From positions 1 through 48,308 of the IMG/VR virus record IMGVR_UViG_3300030107_002730: DNA of 48,308 nt. One strand, given 5' to 3'. The notes under the pieces were generated by a model that searched no databases, was not told where the DNA came from, and saw nothing but the letters and a program-made list of their open reading frames with translations. This document shows, one piece after another, positions 21,701-30,949 of the stretch. Position numbers and translations under genes: made by a program. Position 1 is the stretch's first letter, and each line of letters opens with the position of its first letter. This stretch comes from a virus.

Positions 21701-23648
21701 TCCTTGTACGTTGCACATCATGCGTTTGACCTGTAACTTGCGATTCTATTGAGCCTAATTTTGGCTGTACAAGAGTCTTTTTAGTAGGAGCTGCTGTGCC
21801 TGTATCCACTATATTCCTAATTGCGTCCCCTAGTTTGCTGCCATAAAATATTGGACTACCCGTTATGTCGCCATCTTTTATTTTATGGATAGACATATAC
21901 TCAGTATCAACTCTGTATTCTTTTCCATTATATTTTACATCTTGGATTGTTCCTGGAACCTTACGCCTCTCTATCTCGGAAGTAATAGATTGCATTTCCT
22001 GAGATTCTATTTTATATTTACCACTATCAGAAATATCCTTTAATTCTTTATCACTAATAAAGCGAACCTGCCTACCTTCAACAGTATCTGTTGGAGCAGG
22101 CTTTGCGGGCTCTTTAGCCTCGAACATATCAACTTGTTCACCTATCTTTTCTTTAGGTGTCTCTTTTACTGGGTCTTTAGCTGACTCAAACATATCAACT
22201 TGTTCGCCTACTTTGACAGGCTTGCCATCTTTAGTGCTATGCCCGCCATTAAGTATTTCATTAATTTTATTCATCTCAGTACGAGCATTATCAGCAAGCG
22301 CTCTATGAACAGTGCTCTCTTTACCAGTAGCGCTGTCAGCAGCCTTAGTTGCTAACTCTTCAACTTTAGCAATGTATTCAAGGCGAGATAACAGTAAATC
22401 TCGGTCTGTTGTATTTTCAAATGATTTCTCACCAAGTTCTTGAATCTTTTCTAGTTTTGCCCTTTCTCCACCAGCAGAATCCAATATCTTTTTTTCTATA
22501 GTAGCTAGAGATTCTTCTAAAACTCGTCTCGTCTCTGGAGTTATGTCTTTATCACCATAAATCTGCTCTCTAATGTCACGAAGCTCTGTTTCTAACTTTT
22601 TATCTGTTCCGACACCTATTTTTTCTTTTGCGTCTTTAAATAGCTCGTTTGCGCCACCAAATAGCTTTTCTTGAGCTTTCCCTTGAGCTTTAAGAACTCC
22701 AACTAATGCAGCGTTCTTTACCCATACATCAAGATAATCTTTTAATCTAGCGTCTCTTATTTTCCCATTCTCATCTGTTAAGCCATTTTTTGCCAAATCT
22801 GCCATTTGAGGAGCTGAGAATACAGTAGCTTCTGCTCCTACAGTTGGGACAAGGCCAGTTCCACGATAAAGCAGCTTTTGACCAGTTGTTAGAGCCTTTT
22901 CTTCAGCTGTTGCCGCTAGTGCAGCATGCTTTGCACCCATACCGCCACCAACTAAGCCTATAGCAGCGCCCATAGCGCCTCCATGGACAACACCATCTCC
23001 GATAGCACTTAGTATTCCTGAAGTATCTTTACCATCAATAGCGGCCTGAGTACCGCCAATAGCTCCTTCATATAAACCAAGAGTACCTGCAGAAGAAAAC
23101 ATTCCCTCTAGCATTTTTCCCATTACGGTAGGTTTAACACCCATTTCCGCAAGAACTCGTGAAGATTGAGGTAATAGGCCAATCTTAGAGCCTGCTGCGA
23201 ATGCACCTCTTCCTATGCCGCCACCAGCCATCATAGCTAATATATCTGCAGGGTATAAGAAAGATACAACTGTAGAGCCTATATCTCCCCAAAAACCAGG
23301 GTTATAATCCTCTAGGTCATATTTAGGCTTGCCTGTAATTAGCTCTTGAGCTTTACCTGTTAGCGAATAATTATAAGATTGCTTTAGCCATTCGGGAGAG
23401 CCCTCATCAACTCCATAGTCAGCCATTTCCCATAGAGAATTAATAAATCCAGGAGATGTGTTATCGGTTCCCTGAGTTTCTACTCCTCCAAATGTAGGAT
23501 ATTTTTTGTACGCTTCATCCCAATGTTCTATTTCTTCGTTTTTATAATCCCTAGAGCCAAATAAATATATAGCCTCGTCATCAAAATACTGAGACTTCCT
23601 TGGGTTTTCAGTTCTATATCTGTTTATAACTTCTTGTCTTGATAGCAT
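18735..23648 (-). CDS. Giant ejection/internal virion protein
   Basis: 1637 residues. It has hydrophobic Gly/Ala-rich segments in the first fifth (VVSFLYPADILAMMAGGGIG; GGAMGAAIGLVGGGMGAKHA) and another near the C-terminus (GLGGSLLFSIYENFF), with long charged helical stretches between. Position at the end of the tail block and size fit proteins ejected with the DNA in short-tailed phages, which build a conduit through the envelope. Two copies of GEQVDMFE occur around residues 475-515; QVDMF resembles sliding-clamp binding motifs. Convergent with the early block. Confidence 0.7.
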   Translation of the reverse strand: MLSRQEVINRYRTENPRKSQYFDDEAIYLFGSRDYKNEEIEHWDEAYKKYPTFGGVETQGTDNTSPGFINSLWEMADYGVDEGSPEWLKQSYNYSLTGKAQELITGKPKYDLEDYNPGFWGDIGSTVVSFLYPADILAMMAGGGIGRGAFAAGSKIGLLPQSSRVLAEMGVKPTVMGKMLEGMFSSAGTLGLYEGAIGGTQAAIDGKDTSGILSAIGDGVVHGGAMGAAIGLVGGGMGAKHAALAATAEEKALTTGQKLLYRGTGLVPTVGAEATVFSAPQMADLAKNGLTDENGKIRDARLKDYLDVWVKNAALVGVLKAQGKAQEKLFGGANELFKDAKEKIGVGTDKKLETELRDIREQIYGDKDITPETRRVLEESLATIEKKILDSAGGERAKLEKIQELGEKSFENTTDRDLLLSRLEYIAKVEELATKAADSATGKESTVHRALADNARTEMNKINEILNGGHSTKDGKPVKVGEQVDMFESAKDPVKETPKEKIGEQVDMFEAKEPAKPAPTDTVEGRQVRFISDKELKDISDSGKYKIESQEMQSITSEIERRKVPGTIQDVKYNGKEYRVDTEYMSIHKIKDGDITGSPIFYGSKLGDAIRNIVDTGTAAPTKKTLVQPKLGSIESQVTGQTHDVQRTRTQLHSEVRDAERASNWVTKGNKDSIRRQFFGTKNIQKLSKAELESWRDFVIESEKYKDMSPDRKMAVYKAKTAEAESLLSPEQKASIAKDYFGAKDGDISSVKDVRSINEYASVIRHERNTSYQNATDMIIANKDKKLKLPILGRYLVPVYHVIKKISPKLANKILEHEAIEHTVYRGAGNAAIYKIRKKLGKYADSLYLVDKERADALIKSGELTAREKRFIELSKDKNSNVSQGIKEYKSLMNFYWQSIAKEVMKHKKFTKKEFADFQKEFNNKFIENYFSRRITKKFAENFSLDIPEVREVVNKMVNEQVERELKKQGVDKLSQDEIGRIERRVEHFMYNYFTDPISQVRNPYLLKRGPLLPEFLTIDGKKTRTYETKFNGTVEPYVANTSKYLATLKIFPEFTELGKRFNIGQTKGDLLKKISANQEFGLYAKQAVERTIGLDYSTNDVLNRGYLKLGSSITNVSAAAGLSSPLSGLKNLILGTRMIGHYGLWNTLRGYSKVFSRDAWHEARKKGILEYGAKTLELESEKLLGKFSMRKFFKWNFMTQTENVNRLASMYAGRLYFNGIKKSLRGEKLHALKGLSKSRAERAMRDIYNLTEGEINFLRTTKDFSTPDAMERYFRIDNKIDHFSHVATQGGTTAAQLPAWMGSKYVKPFTLFQRIATSITFDTYKNIVKPMATHGNIMPFIATTATAGLGGSLLFSIYENFFGLQKPAKPNDFLDNAMANLHRAEWLGMFTELINPYKSGEGMPNPITEPIIVRYSSNAWSNMQSYLKGTKSGAKAVDDFAKNTVVVYGQARKGFDYKSRDKIGLHSDTKKIQTLVRKWQNDTGRPTGTGGGKPSKYKRMYDAMRDAFYFGSEHEFARAYWATYNTIATELMHSRAYNPNTISGSKRIDRETRRFITGVISNLKPVALNNEGHGAHMNQTELGQFKKWLGKDKESQALLTRSLKTYEFRKRNLLKKVDSYAPQESVMYGYLFRVKL
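18736..18745. terminator. Palindrome at the convergent stops
   Basis: TAAAGCTTTA is a perfect 10-base palindrome that includes the early block's stop (18736-18738), while the late block's stop is 18735-18737. The two blocks converge here with no spacer. It is too short and lacks a U-tract for a convincing terminator. Confidence 0.25.
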
Positions 23649-23651
23649 ATT

Positions 23652-26600
23652 TTATGATTTTTTAAGTTTTAATTCATTTAATACTTTATTTTCAGTGTTA
23701 GCAGCCCATTTACTTATACCAAACTGGTCATATAATATACGAGCAACTTTTTCACCAACCTCGTCATCATTTTTGACTAAAGCAATAGCTGTCATTTGAT
23801 ACTGAACATCGTTTGTTTTCCAATTCCCATTAGGGTATTTTTTTTGCATCTCTACTGTGAGTAGTTTATTTATATCTTGCCAAGCTTTGCTCACAGTACC
23901 GTCTTTGTTATATTTAAAACTATGTACTTCTCTGTTAGCATACTCAAGCTTTTTTTCAGGTGCACTAGTGTTTGCAAACCATCCTTCATTTATACCATAT
24001 TTACCAACGTCTCTTGAGCCTTTATACATACCCTTTTTATTCTCAACTAATTTTCCTTTACTGCCTTCATATTTAGCAATTAATGGAGCAGCTTCATCAA
24101 ACGATAAGTTGACTGTTTGCCCAGCCTGATTAGTATACTGATTTGCAGTAGACACAGGAGCTGTTACCGTAGGCGTAGGAGCTGTTACCGTAGGCGTAGG
24201 AGCTGTTACTGTAGGCGTAGGAGCAATATTGTCGAAGTTATTCTTTAATTTTTGCTGTAAGAATGTTAAAGACTGATTGTTGTTTATTGCGCTATTCCAA
24301 TCTGTAAGCCCTAGGAATTTATCTCTTAGAGCTGTAAACCCTGGGTCGGTTGAGCCAACTTGAGCACTAATGCGTGCTAATTCATCCTTTACTGTATTAG
24401 TAAAGCTAACAATAGCCTCATCCATATCACTTGATAATATCTGGCCTTCAGATGAAGCTTGATGTATTCCTGGGTTTCTTTTGTTTGTATCTGTGTGTTG
24501 TGATTCTTTTAGCAGTATATCAATAAGGCCCCCATCAGCGCCAACATCTCCAATAAGTATTTTTAGCCCTGCATATGGGTCGTTAGAATCTTGAACTTTT
24601 AATGCATCACCTGTAGCGTTCTTAAAGCTATTCAAAGAAAAAGTTGACTTTCCAGTTATGCCTATATTACCTACTATATCACCATTAATACCTGTAAAGA
24701 TTTTATTTTTAATATTTGTTCCATTGTACGAATCAAAATCTTGAATCCACTTTAAGTTAAACTGGTCTGGAGTATAAACTGGAAGCGGATTCATGTGTAG
24801 ATTTATCTGCTCATGTGAAACCATTGCTTCCTTGTGTGGCTTTAAAATATTTTCTTCATACGCCTCAACAAATGGTGTTACCTCATCTAGTGAAAGGTTT
24901 ATGCTTCCTCCAACAGTGCTCCCTGAATAATCGCCTGCTGTAAGATACCTTCTCATAATATCTTCTTTTGTAAGAGCCCTTAATTGGTCTTTACCACCTA
25001 AAGAATAGAACGCTGAAAACTTATGCTCTGTCCCCACTAAGTTTTCCATATCATACATTAATGCATCAATACCTTGTAAAGATGGGTCAAGCGCTGACTC
25101 TGTATTTAAAATATTCTCATATCCATTTCTTTGATAATAATTTACTTTATCTGTGCCTTTTAGACTGCTAATAGGGTTATGCAAAGCTCGTCCAGCAATA
25201 TTAATACCGCTCATACCACTTGGGTCTCCAGTTAAAATATTTTTAAAGTTATTTTGACCTTCATCCAAACTATTCACAATATTAACTAGATTATTCCTAC
25301 GAGCACCTCCCTTAGTACCAGCTACAATATTATCAGGGTCAGCTTCTAATACATTAGCATTTTCTATAATAGCTGTTTTTAAATTTGACGTTGTATTTAG
25401 ACCTGTATTGACAGTACCTTTTACATTTTTAGAATCAGATGTTTCTATTATACCTGCATTAACTAACTCATCTATTAGTTTTGTATTTTTTTCATCTAAA
25501 GTAAATTCAAATATTTCATTCTTTAGAATTTTATCTTTATTATTTCTAAGATAGTCGAAAGCTTCCCTGGATATTTTTTTATTATGTAACATATATGCAG
25601 CATTTTTTATCAGACCATGCTTAGAGTAGACTTGCTGATACTGACCTACTTTAGCTGCAGGAGGTGGTGTACCTGTGCCTGTACCACTTGCACCTCCAGC
25701 TCTCATTGCGTCCATATCGAAGTCAAGGCTAGGATGAAGAACGCCCTCATTCTGCTGTTTAGATGTATTTTGTATAGATTCTACTTGTGTAATCAAACCC
25801 TCTCTAGTAGCTTCTAAATTTTCCGCGGCTGTAATATCTTTGGTTAGGTTAACTTGCTGCAGGTTCCCATCATTATCTTCTTGCATATAAAAAGCGTCTT
25901 CTCCCCTACGTACCTTTCCAAGTAAAATACCTATTTCATCTATTTTATTGATTATTGGAGATACGGTTTCAACATGAGAAGTTATAAGTGCTGTTTTATG
26001 TTTATCTATTTCACCGTGGTATTTAATAAGCCCTTCCCTGTCTCCAGACTGATAAAGGTCAAACTCTGTTTTGCTTACTTTATCTTTACTATCTAAGTCA
26101 TACATAACCCTATCTGACCATTGATTATTTTCTTCCAAAAGTTTTTTATAATATTGGTGTTTTGCTGGGTCTATATACTTTGCATAGCCTCCTTCAAAAA
26201 TCTTCCTTTCAATGTCTTTCATTTTTGTAGCATGCGTTTTTAAATTTCTTGCTTTTGCATTACCATCGTCAGTATTCCAATAATTATCAGTAGTATAGTC
26301 TATTGCGGGATACTCTATTTCATCAATAGTCCCACCTGCCATAACTGTAGATAAGCTTGGCTGCCATGAATCTAAATCAGCAAATAGCATTTCGGCTTCT
26401 TTTTTACTTTTCATATGCGAATCTATGCTGTCGGATAAAGAGTGAGAATACTGTATAAGCTCTGAACTCATATCGTTTCTGTTGTTAGCAATATACTGGT
26501 CAATTCGTTTCTTGCCCCTATCCATAGAGTCTGCGTTTGTTAAGTCTATGTTCTTTTCAAAATAATCAAGTTTTTTATAAAATCTATCTTCCCTTAATTG

Positions 26601-26699
26601 TTCTGCCCTATCATGGCCTTCCTGCAGTTGCTGCAGTTTAAGAACACTTCCTAAAATTCCCTCTAATGGGTCATCAACTGTTTTATAACCTCTTGCCAT
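23652..26699 (-). CDS. Internal virion protein with lysozyme-like C-terminus
   Basis: 1015 residues, largely helical. The C-terminal domain (from about 870) reads FDEAAPLIAKYEGSKGK, then DVGKYGINEGWFANT, resembling transglycosylase/lysozyme domains with a likely catalytic Glu in KYEG. A Pro-Thr-Val linker (APTPTVT repeated) joins it to the body. It would locally open peptidoglycan during DNA entry. It follows the 247-residue gene with a 12-base gap. Confidence 0.7.
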   Translation of the reverse strand: MARGYKTVDDPLEGILGSVLKLQQLQEGHDRAEQLREDRFYKKLDYFEKNIDLTNADSMDRGKKRIDQYIANNRNDMSSELIQYSHSLSDSIDSHMKSKKEAEMLFADLDSWQPSLSTVMAGGTIDEIEYPAIDYTTDNYWNTDDGNAKARNLKTHATKMKDIERKIFEGGYAKYIDPAKHQYYKKLLEENNQWSDRVMYDLDSKDKVSKTEFDLYQSGDREGLIKYHGEIDKHKTALITSHVETVSPIINKIDEIGILLGKVRRGEDAFYMQEDNDGNLQQVNLTKDITAAENLEATREGLITQVESIQNTSKQQNEGVLHPSLDFDMDAMRAGGASGTGTGTPPPAAKVGQYQQVYSKHGLIKNAAYMLHNKKISREAFDYLRNNKDKILKNEIFEFTLDEKNTKLIDELVNAGIIETSDSKNVKGTVNTGLNTTSNLKTAIIENANVLEADPDNIVAGTKGGARRNNLVNIVNSLDEGQNNFKNILTGDPSGMSGINIAGRALHNPISSLKGTDKVNYYQRNGYENILNTESALDPSLQGIDALMYDMENLVGTEHKFSAFYSLGGKDQLRALTKEDIMRRYLTAGDYSGSTVGGSINLSLDEVTPFVEAYEENILKPHKEAMVSHEQINLHMNPLPVYTPDQFNLKWIQDFDSYNGTNIKNKIFTGINGDIVGNIGITGKSTFSLNSFKNATGDALKVQDSNDPYAGLKILIGDVGADGGLIDILLKESQHTDTNKRNPGIHQASSEGQILSSDMDEAIVSFTNTVKDELARISAQVGSTDPGFTALRDKFLGLTDWNSAINNNQSLTFLQQKLKNNFDNIAPTPTVTAPTPTVTAPTPTVTAPVSTANQYTNQAGQTVNLSFDEAAPLIAKYEGSKGKLVENKKGMYKGSRDVGKYGINEGWFANTSAPEKKLEYANREVHSFKYNKDGTVSKAWQDINKLLTVEMQKKYPNGNWKTNDVQYQMTAIALVKNDDEVGEKVARILYDQFGISKWAANTENKVLNELKLKKS
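24157..24224. repeat. 21-bp tandem repeat (3.2 units)
   Basis: GGAGCTGTTACCGTAGGCGTA occurs at 24157-24177, 24178-24198 and, with one C-to-T change, 24199-24219, then a 5-base partial unit. On the coding strand it encodes the heptad TAPTPTV of the linker in the 1015-residue protein. Copy number could vary by slippage. Confidence 0.95.
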
Positions 26700-26711
26700 A
26701 ACTCTCCTTAA

Positions 26712-27455
26712 TTATTTCCAAAATTTCCATGCAGGTTCATCATCTTCTGCTTCAGTCCCTACTCCTGCGGCTACAACAGCTTCTTTTGCCGCTGTATCCC
26801 ATGCTGTAATTTGCTGTAAAATAGAATCTTTCTGTCCCAAGATATTTCCAGACATCTTTGCAATTCCTTCTGCTCTTTGTTTCAGAAGCGCCTGACGTGC
26901 CTGCAAAGCTCTCTTTGATGCCATGCCTGAGCCAGCCATACCTGAGTCTGTACTAGGTTGCGTAAGGAAGACTGTCGGGTCTGCAGTCTGCCCTTGTGTA
27001 AACTCTGTTCTATACTGCTGAGGGTCAAGCATTTGCGTCATAGAGCGAGACAATGGTTGAAACATTCCCGATGTAAACAGATTTTTTTGCTCTTCTGCGC
27101 TTAGTCCATATTTCTTTGCCAATGCAGTTGCAATCATACCTTCATTAAATGGGTCAAACATTCCATAATCTTCCGATGTCCTAGTCTCATCTGCATAGTA
27201 ATTTGGGCTATAATGCCCTGCATATAGAGAAGGATTCGCATTGTACTCTGCCGCAGAAATTGTTCTTGGCTTCCCTGCAGAAGCTCCCGCAGTATTCACG
27301 GTATAAGATTGAGGCGTTGAATGTTTAACGCTCTCTGTATACGTAGAGCCTCCTCCAACGTGCCCTTCAGGGCTTAAACCCAGTATTCTTATAATATCTT
27401 GTCCTAACCCATAGTCAGGGGTGTTTTCTCCAAAAAATGATGGTCCGTTTGCCAT
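26712..27455 (-). CDS. Virion-associated protein, unknown
   Basis: 247 residues, with a low-complexity Ser/Gly/Thr-rich first half and a helical second half (SKRALQARQALLKQRAEGIA). It starts two bases after the neighbouring gene's stop. Context places it among the ejection proteins. Not recognised. Confidence 0.68.
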   Translation of the reverse strand: MANGPSFFGENTPDYGLGQDIIRILGLSPEGHVGGGSTYTESVKHSTPQSYTVNTAGASAGKPRTISAAEYNANPSLYAGHYSPNYYADETRTSEDYGMFDPFNEGMIATALAKKYGLSAEEQKNLFTSGMFQPLSRSMTQMLDPQQYRTEFTQGQTADPTVFLTQPSTDSGMAGSGMASKRALQARQALLKQRAEGIAKMSGNILGQKDSILQQITAWDTAAKEAVVAAGVGTEAEDDEPAWKFWK

Positions 27456-27456
27456 A

Positions 27457-28185
27457 CTATTTACCTCCTATTTTGTCCCAACTAAATGTAGGGGACCCAA
27501 ATCCTAAATCATATAATCCTTGCAGCATTGAAGCTCCTGCCCCAATATTCCTTGATTCTCCTGTCAATATAGCTTGTATTTGTTCTGGCGATAAAAGAGA
27601 CTTAGGTGCGTCAGCTAAAGAATATGAACCAAGTTTGGGGACTAATGCGTCTGGTGCATGTTTTTCTATCATCGCTTTTAAAAATCCTGGTTTATCACCT
27701 GGCTTTAGTCCTTTAAGATGTTTTTCTATTCCCTTTTTCCCTATACCTTCTGCTGTCATATCTGGTGCAAATTTAGCCATTAAAGCTGTTTGAAGTCCAG
27801 ATAATCCTGCCCTCATTAGTCCGCTTGTCAATTGCTCGCTTCCCATTCCTTTAAATGTTTTACCTAGGTGCCCTGAGCCATACTTTTCTTCTAATTCCTT
27901 TGCTCCTTTGTTACTTATAATCGTTGACAGTCCTTGACCTAACATTTCTCCTATTGCTGGTGCAAATATTCCTCCTCCAGGAATTAAAAAGCCGAGCCCT
28001 CGACCGCCCCATTTACCAAACTTCTGTCCTAAATCAGCCCATTTTGAATATTTAGCTAAAGCACGACTCGCTTGTCCTCTTTCGATAGCCTTATCTGACT
28101 CTATCCCAGATAACACAGAGCCATGAGACACATCTCTTGACCTTTGAGCTATTTGGTTTTTTAATAATTGTGCTGCTATTGACAT
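27457..28185 (-). CDS. Membrane-active virion protein (putative)
   Basis: 242 residues. GGRGLGFLIPGGGIFAPAIG (about 60-79) is Gly-rich and hydrophobic, and the rest is helical. Such segments are common in small ejection proteins that enter the host membrane. Function is inferred from location and composition. Confidence 0.65.
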   Translation of the reverse strand: MSIAAQLLKNQIAQRSRDVSHGSVLSGIESDKAIERGQASRALAKYSKWADLGQKFGKWGGRGLGFLIPGGGIFAPAIGEMLGQGLSTIISNKGAKELEEKYGSGHLGKTFKGMGSEQLTSGLMRAGLSGLQTALMAKFAPDMTAEGIGKKGIEKHLKGLKPGDKPGFLKAMIEKHAPDALVPKLGSYSLADAPKSLLSPEQIQAILTGESRNIGAGASMLQGLYDLGFGSPTFSWDKIGGK

Positions 28186-28194
28186 AATGTCTCC

Positions 28195-29715
28195 TTACAC
28201 TGTTTGAGGGCTAAATGGACGTGCACGGTCTGCTGTTACAATACGCACCTTAGCATCTCTAAGCTGGTTAACACTCCTTGCCCTTATATTTATAAGACTG
28301 TTATTTGACCTTAAAGAACTTGCACTAAGCCCTGAAAGTTCATTTGCATATGCTATAAAATGTGCATAAGATGGAGCCCTGGTAAACGAATGAGCGCCAG
28401 AATAATAGTCAATTTTACCAACTTGTCCCATTCTTTCATTAAATATATTTCCTCTACCGTCATCATAAAATATATCTGCTGTATTGTATTCAGTCCTTCC
28501 TCCATGCTTTACTAGCTTTTCTTTTGATTGTAATTGTTTTGTAATTGCAGCTTTAATGCTACCTGATGCTGGAAAGACTCCGACACCCCAAAGACTTGTT
28601 GTCGATGAGGATGTTACCCCAAGAGCGACAGCTGCTGTTTTAATATTAGATGCCCTTCTAAATCTAATATCACCATTAATAATACTTACTAATATTTCTT
28701 TACCTTCTAAGTTGCTACCGCTTGAGTTAACAGAATCATTAATTGCTAGCTGTATTTTTCTTACAACTGCACCCATTGACAAGTCTGTTGCATCTGTTTT
28801 AAAAGATAAGTCTGCAGCAGAGCCGCCATCCGCTGTGAGCGTAAACGCATAACTTGTAGCAGCAGAAAGGCCACTGTGAGTTCTATGTGTTACATGTCTT
28901 TGTAAGCCAACGTCCTGAAATCCGCCTTCGCTGTAAAATACCCATGCACACGAACCAGGAACTATACCATCTAGTATACCTGTTGCATTTCTACCTTTTC
29001 CATAAAAGTTAGAGCATTTAAACGACCCGTTTATGCTCGTTATAGGTTTTTCTGCAGGAGTTCCGTTAACAAAATCACCAACTTCATTTCCTACTAATAA
29101 TGTTACATTGGAGCCATCAGAATGCGTTGCAGCTGTTGTTCCAAATAAGCCTCTAACAACATCTATTGTATGAGGCCCGTCAACTGGTCTTTCAGTAATT
29201 TGCAGAATTTCGTTATCAATTTTTATAATATCCCCAATTCTATGATATGCCCCGTCTGCTAATACTATTTCAGTAGCAGTCGTAGAGGTTACTGCGCTTC
29301 CTATAGTAGTTAAATTAACTGCCGAAGCAGCTGCTACATCTAATGCTGTAACTGCAGAGCCATTAGCTGCTGAAGTTGTGTTAGAATATCCTATAATATG
29401 AGAGTTTAAAACTATTTCCTCTCCTACTGGCAGCAATTGTCGCACTTGTATGTCTGTTCCTCCTGCTGCGTCTGGTCCTGCAGCTGTTATTCCTTGTGCT
29501 GAATATGCTATTTCAACTGTTGCTAGTCCAACATTTTTAACACATATATAATTACATGGTTCCTGAAATATTCCAGGACTTGATTCTGAAGGGGCATACG
29601 CATCATCAGTAAATGTTACAAGTGTTTTAAATGTATCAGAATTATTACATTCAAATATAACATCGTGGTAATCAGATGACCCTCCTGTTGATAGTGAATT
29701 GTTTCTATAAGCCAT
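28195..29715 (-). CDS. Tail/virion protein, paralogue 1
   Basis: 506 residues from ATG 29715 (MAYRNNSLSTGG), preferred over an upstream in-frame start because AAAGGGG precedes it and the longer form would overlap the next gene. It is paralogous to 36736-38379: shared blocks include EILQIT, VVRGLFGTTAATHS, DDGRGN and RARSVNQLRDAKVRI. It is beta-rich with no membrane segment. Two related copies bracket the tail fibre/hub genes, so they may form parallel parts of one tail ring or appendage. Confidence 0.75.
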   Translation of the reverse strand: MAYRNNSLSTGGSSDYHDVIFECNNSDTFKTLVTFTDDAYAPSESSPGIFQEPCNYICVKNVGLATVEIAYSAQGITAAGPDAAGGTDIQVRQLLPVGEEIVLNSHIIGYSNTTSAANGSAVTALDVAAASAVNLTTIGSAVTSTTATEIVLADGAYHRIGDIIKIDNEILQITERPVDGPHTIDVVRGLFGTTAATHSDGSNVTLLVGNEVGDFVNGTPAEKPITSINGSFKCSNFYGKGRNATGILDGIVPGSCAWVFYSEGGFQDVGLQRHVTHRTHSGLSAATSYAFTLTADGGSAADLSFKTDATDLSMGAVVRKIQLAINDSVNSSGSNLEGKEILVSIINGDIRFRRASNIKTAAVALGVTSSSTTSLWGVGVFPASGSIKAAITKQLQSKEKLVKHGGRTEYNTADIFYDDGRGNIFNERMGQVGKIDYYSGAHSFTRAPSYAHFIAYANELSGLSASSLRSNNSLINIRARSVNQLRDAKVRIVTADRARPFSPQTV

Positions 29716-29728
29716 TTCTGTTTCCCCT

Positions 29729-30931
29729 TTATTTTCTACGTCTTTTTCGAGATGATTGTTTTCTTGCGATAGAATCATTATTTTGCATTCTGTCAACTGT
29801 ATCTTGCATTGCAATTTTAAGTTCCGATGTTACTCCATCTGGGTTATTATTGTTCCAATAGTGCATTAACATTAAAACATCGTCATATGTAATTAACCCA
29901 TCATTATTGTAATCTGCGAACTCTACGCCTGTAGATGATATAAACCCGCCACTTGACGGTTCATTTGCATCTAAAAAATTAATTAGTGCCCATATATCGT
30001 CTGGGGTTACACCATAACTATGCGTAAAGTCCCAGTCTTTGAGCGTTTCAATAGTAACATCTGATGTCCAAGCTGCGATACCAGTAAGCCCTGAAGAGCT
30101 GTAATTTCCATTCTCACCAGTATTATTCCATAGTTCAGGATTCCACCATAATTTAATTATAGCAATACCCCCACTAGAATCTGCCGCTACGGTATTCATC
30201 ACAGTATAATCTCCAAATGCTGCGTTTAATTGCGCAGAAACAGTATTAAAAGTAACACGTACCTGTCTTCCAACATACCCATATCCAAACGACCCCCCAA
30301 ATAACGTAGATTCGCCATACTCTTCCGCTTTCTTTAAAATTTCAAGAGCTGTTTCGCCTTTACTGTTATGGACATTGCTTGCTCTAAGGTAAATAACTAA
30401 AGCATTTGTACTCTCCTCATAATAAATTCTTGTAACGCCTCCTGAATACGTCCCTGATGTTAATGTACTATCTAAAAATTCATTGGTTGGCTGATACTGC
30501 ATCGGCCTATTACCTGTCCCAGAAGATGTTTGTAAGTCTGAATCAACTCCACGGGCTGTTGATAGGCTTGTTCTGATTGCTTGACTTGTTGATAGGCTTA
30601 ACGAAGTTACGTAAGACTGGTCATAACCAAGTAAATCGTTGCCCCAGCCTCCAAACCATTGAGTTCCATCATTTGGATTTTGATTGTCAGTGTATGCAGT
30701 TTGTTCAGTATGCCATGCTGTGTTAATATTCCCTGCTGAATCCAGTGGTTGATTAGGGTCAAATGCATGATTATGCTGTAATGCTTCTCTCATATTTTGG
30801 TTTAATCTTGGCGTATCTAGTATATGGGAATGGCTAGTCTCTTCATTATGGCCAAATTCCACTTTGTGATGATGATTTTGGACTGCTGTACCTCCTCTAT
30901 TTCTTTTTTGTCCTCTTTTTCTTCTTCTCAT
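29729..30931 (-). CDS. Tail protein with dockerin-like calcium module
   Basis: 400 residues. The N-terminus is very basic (MRRRKRGQKRNRGG) and the C-terminus again (SSRKRRRK). Residues about 305-365 include GVTPDDIWALINFL and FADYNNDGLITYDDVLMLMH; the latter is a dockerin-type calcium loop (DxNxDGxIxxxD). In bacteria dockerins bind cohesins. Here it may hold an appendage or bind a host surface protein. Downstream of the fibre gene. Confidence 0.72.
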   Translation of the reverse strand: MRRRKRGQKRNRGGTAVQNHHHKVEFGHNEETSHSHILDTPRLNQNMREALQHNHAFDPNQPLDSAGNINTAWHTEQTAYTDNQNPNDGTQWFGGWGNDLLGYDQSYVTSLSLSTSQAIRTSLSTARGVDSDLQTSSGTGNRPMQYQPTNEFLDSTLTSGTYSGGVTRIYYEESTNALVIYLRASNVHNSKGETALEILKKAEEYGESTLFGGSFGYGYVGRQVRVTFNTVSAQLNAAFGDYTVMNTVAADSSGGIAIIKLWWNPELWNNTGENGNYSSSGLTGIAAWTSDVTIETLKDWDFTHSYGVTPDDIWALINFLDANEPSSGGFISSTGVEFADYNNDGLITYDDVLMLMHYWNNNNPDGVTSELKIAMQDTVDRMQNNDSIARKQSSRKRRRK

Positions 30932-30949
30932 AATAATTCCTTTTTAAAT

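Noticed and set aside
28484-28852. Rightward 122-codon frame in the late block
   Set aside because: Antisense to a paralogous virion gene; composition is that of a shadow frame.
29716-29814. 33-residue N-terminal extension of the 28195-29715 gene
   Set aside because: The extension lies inside the dockerin gene, reads as unrelated sequence, and a good ribosome site precedes ATG 29715.
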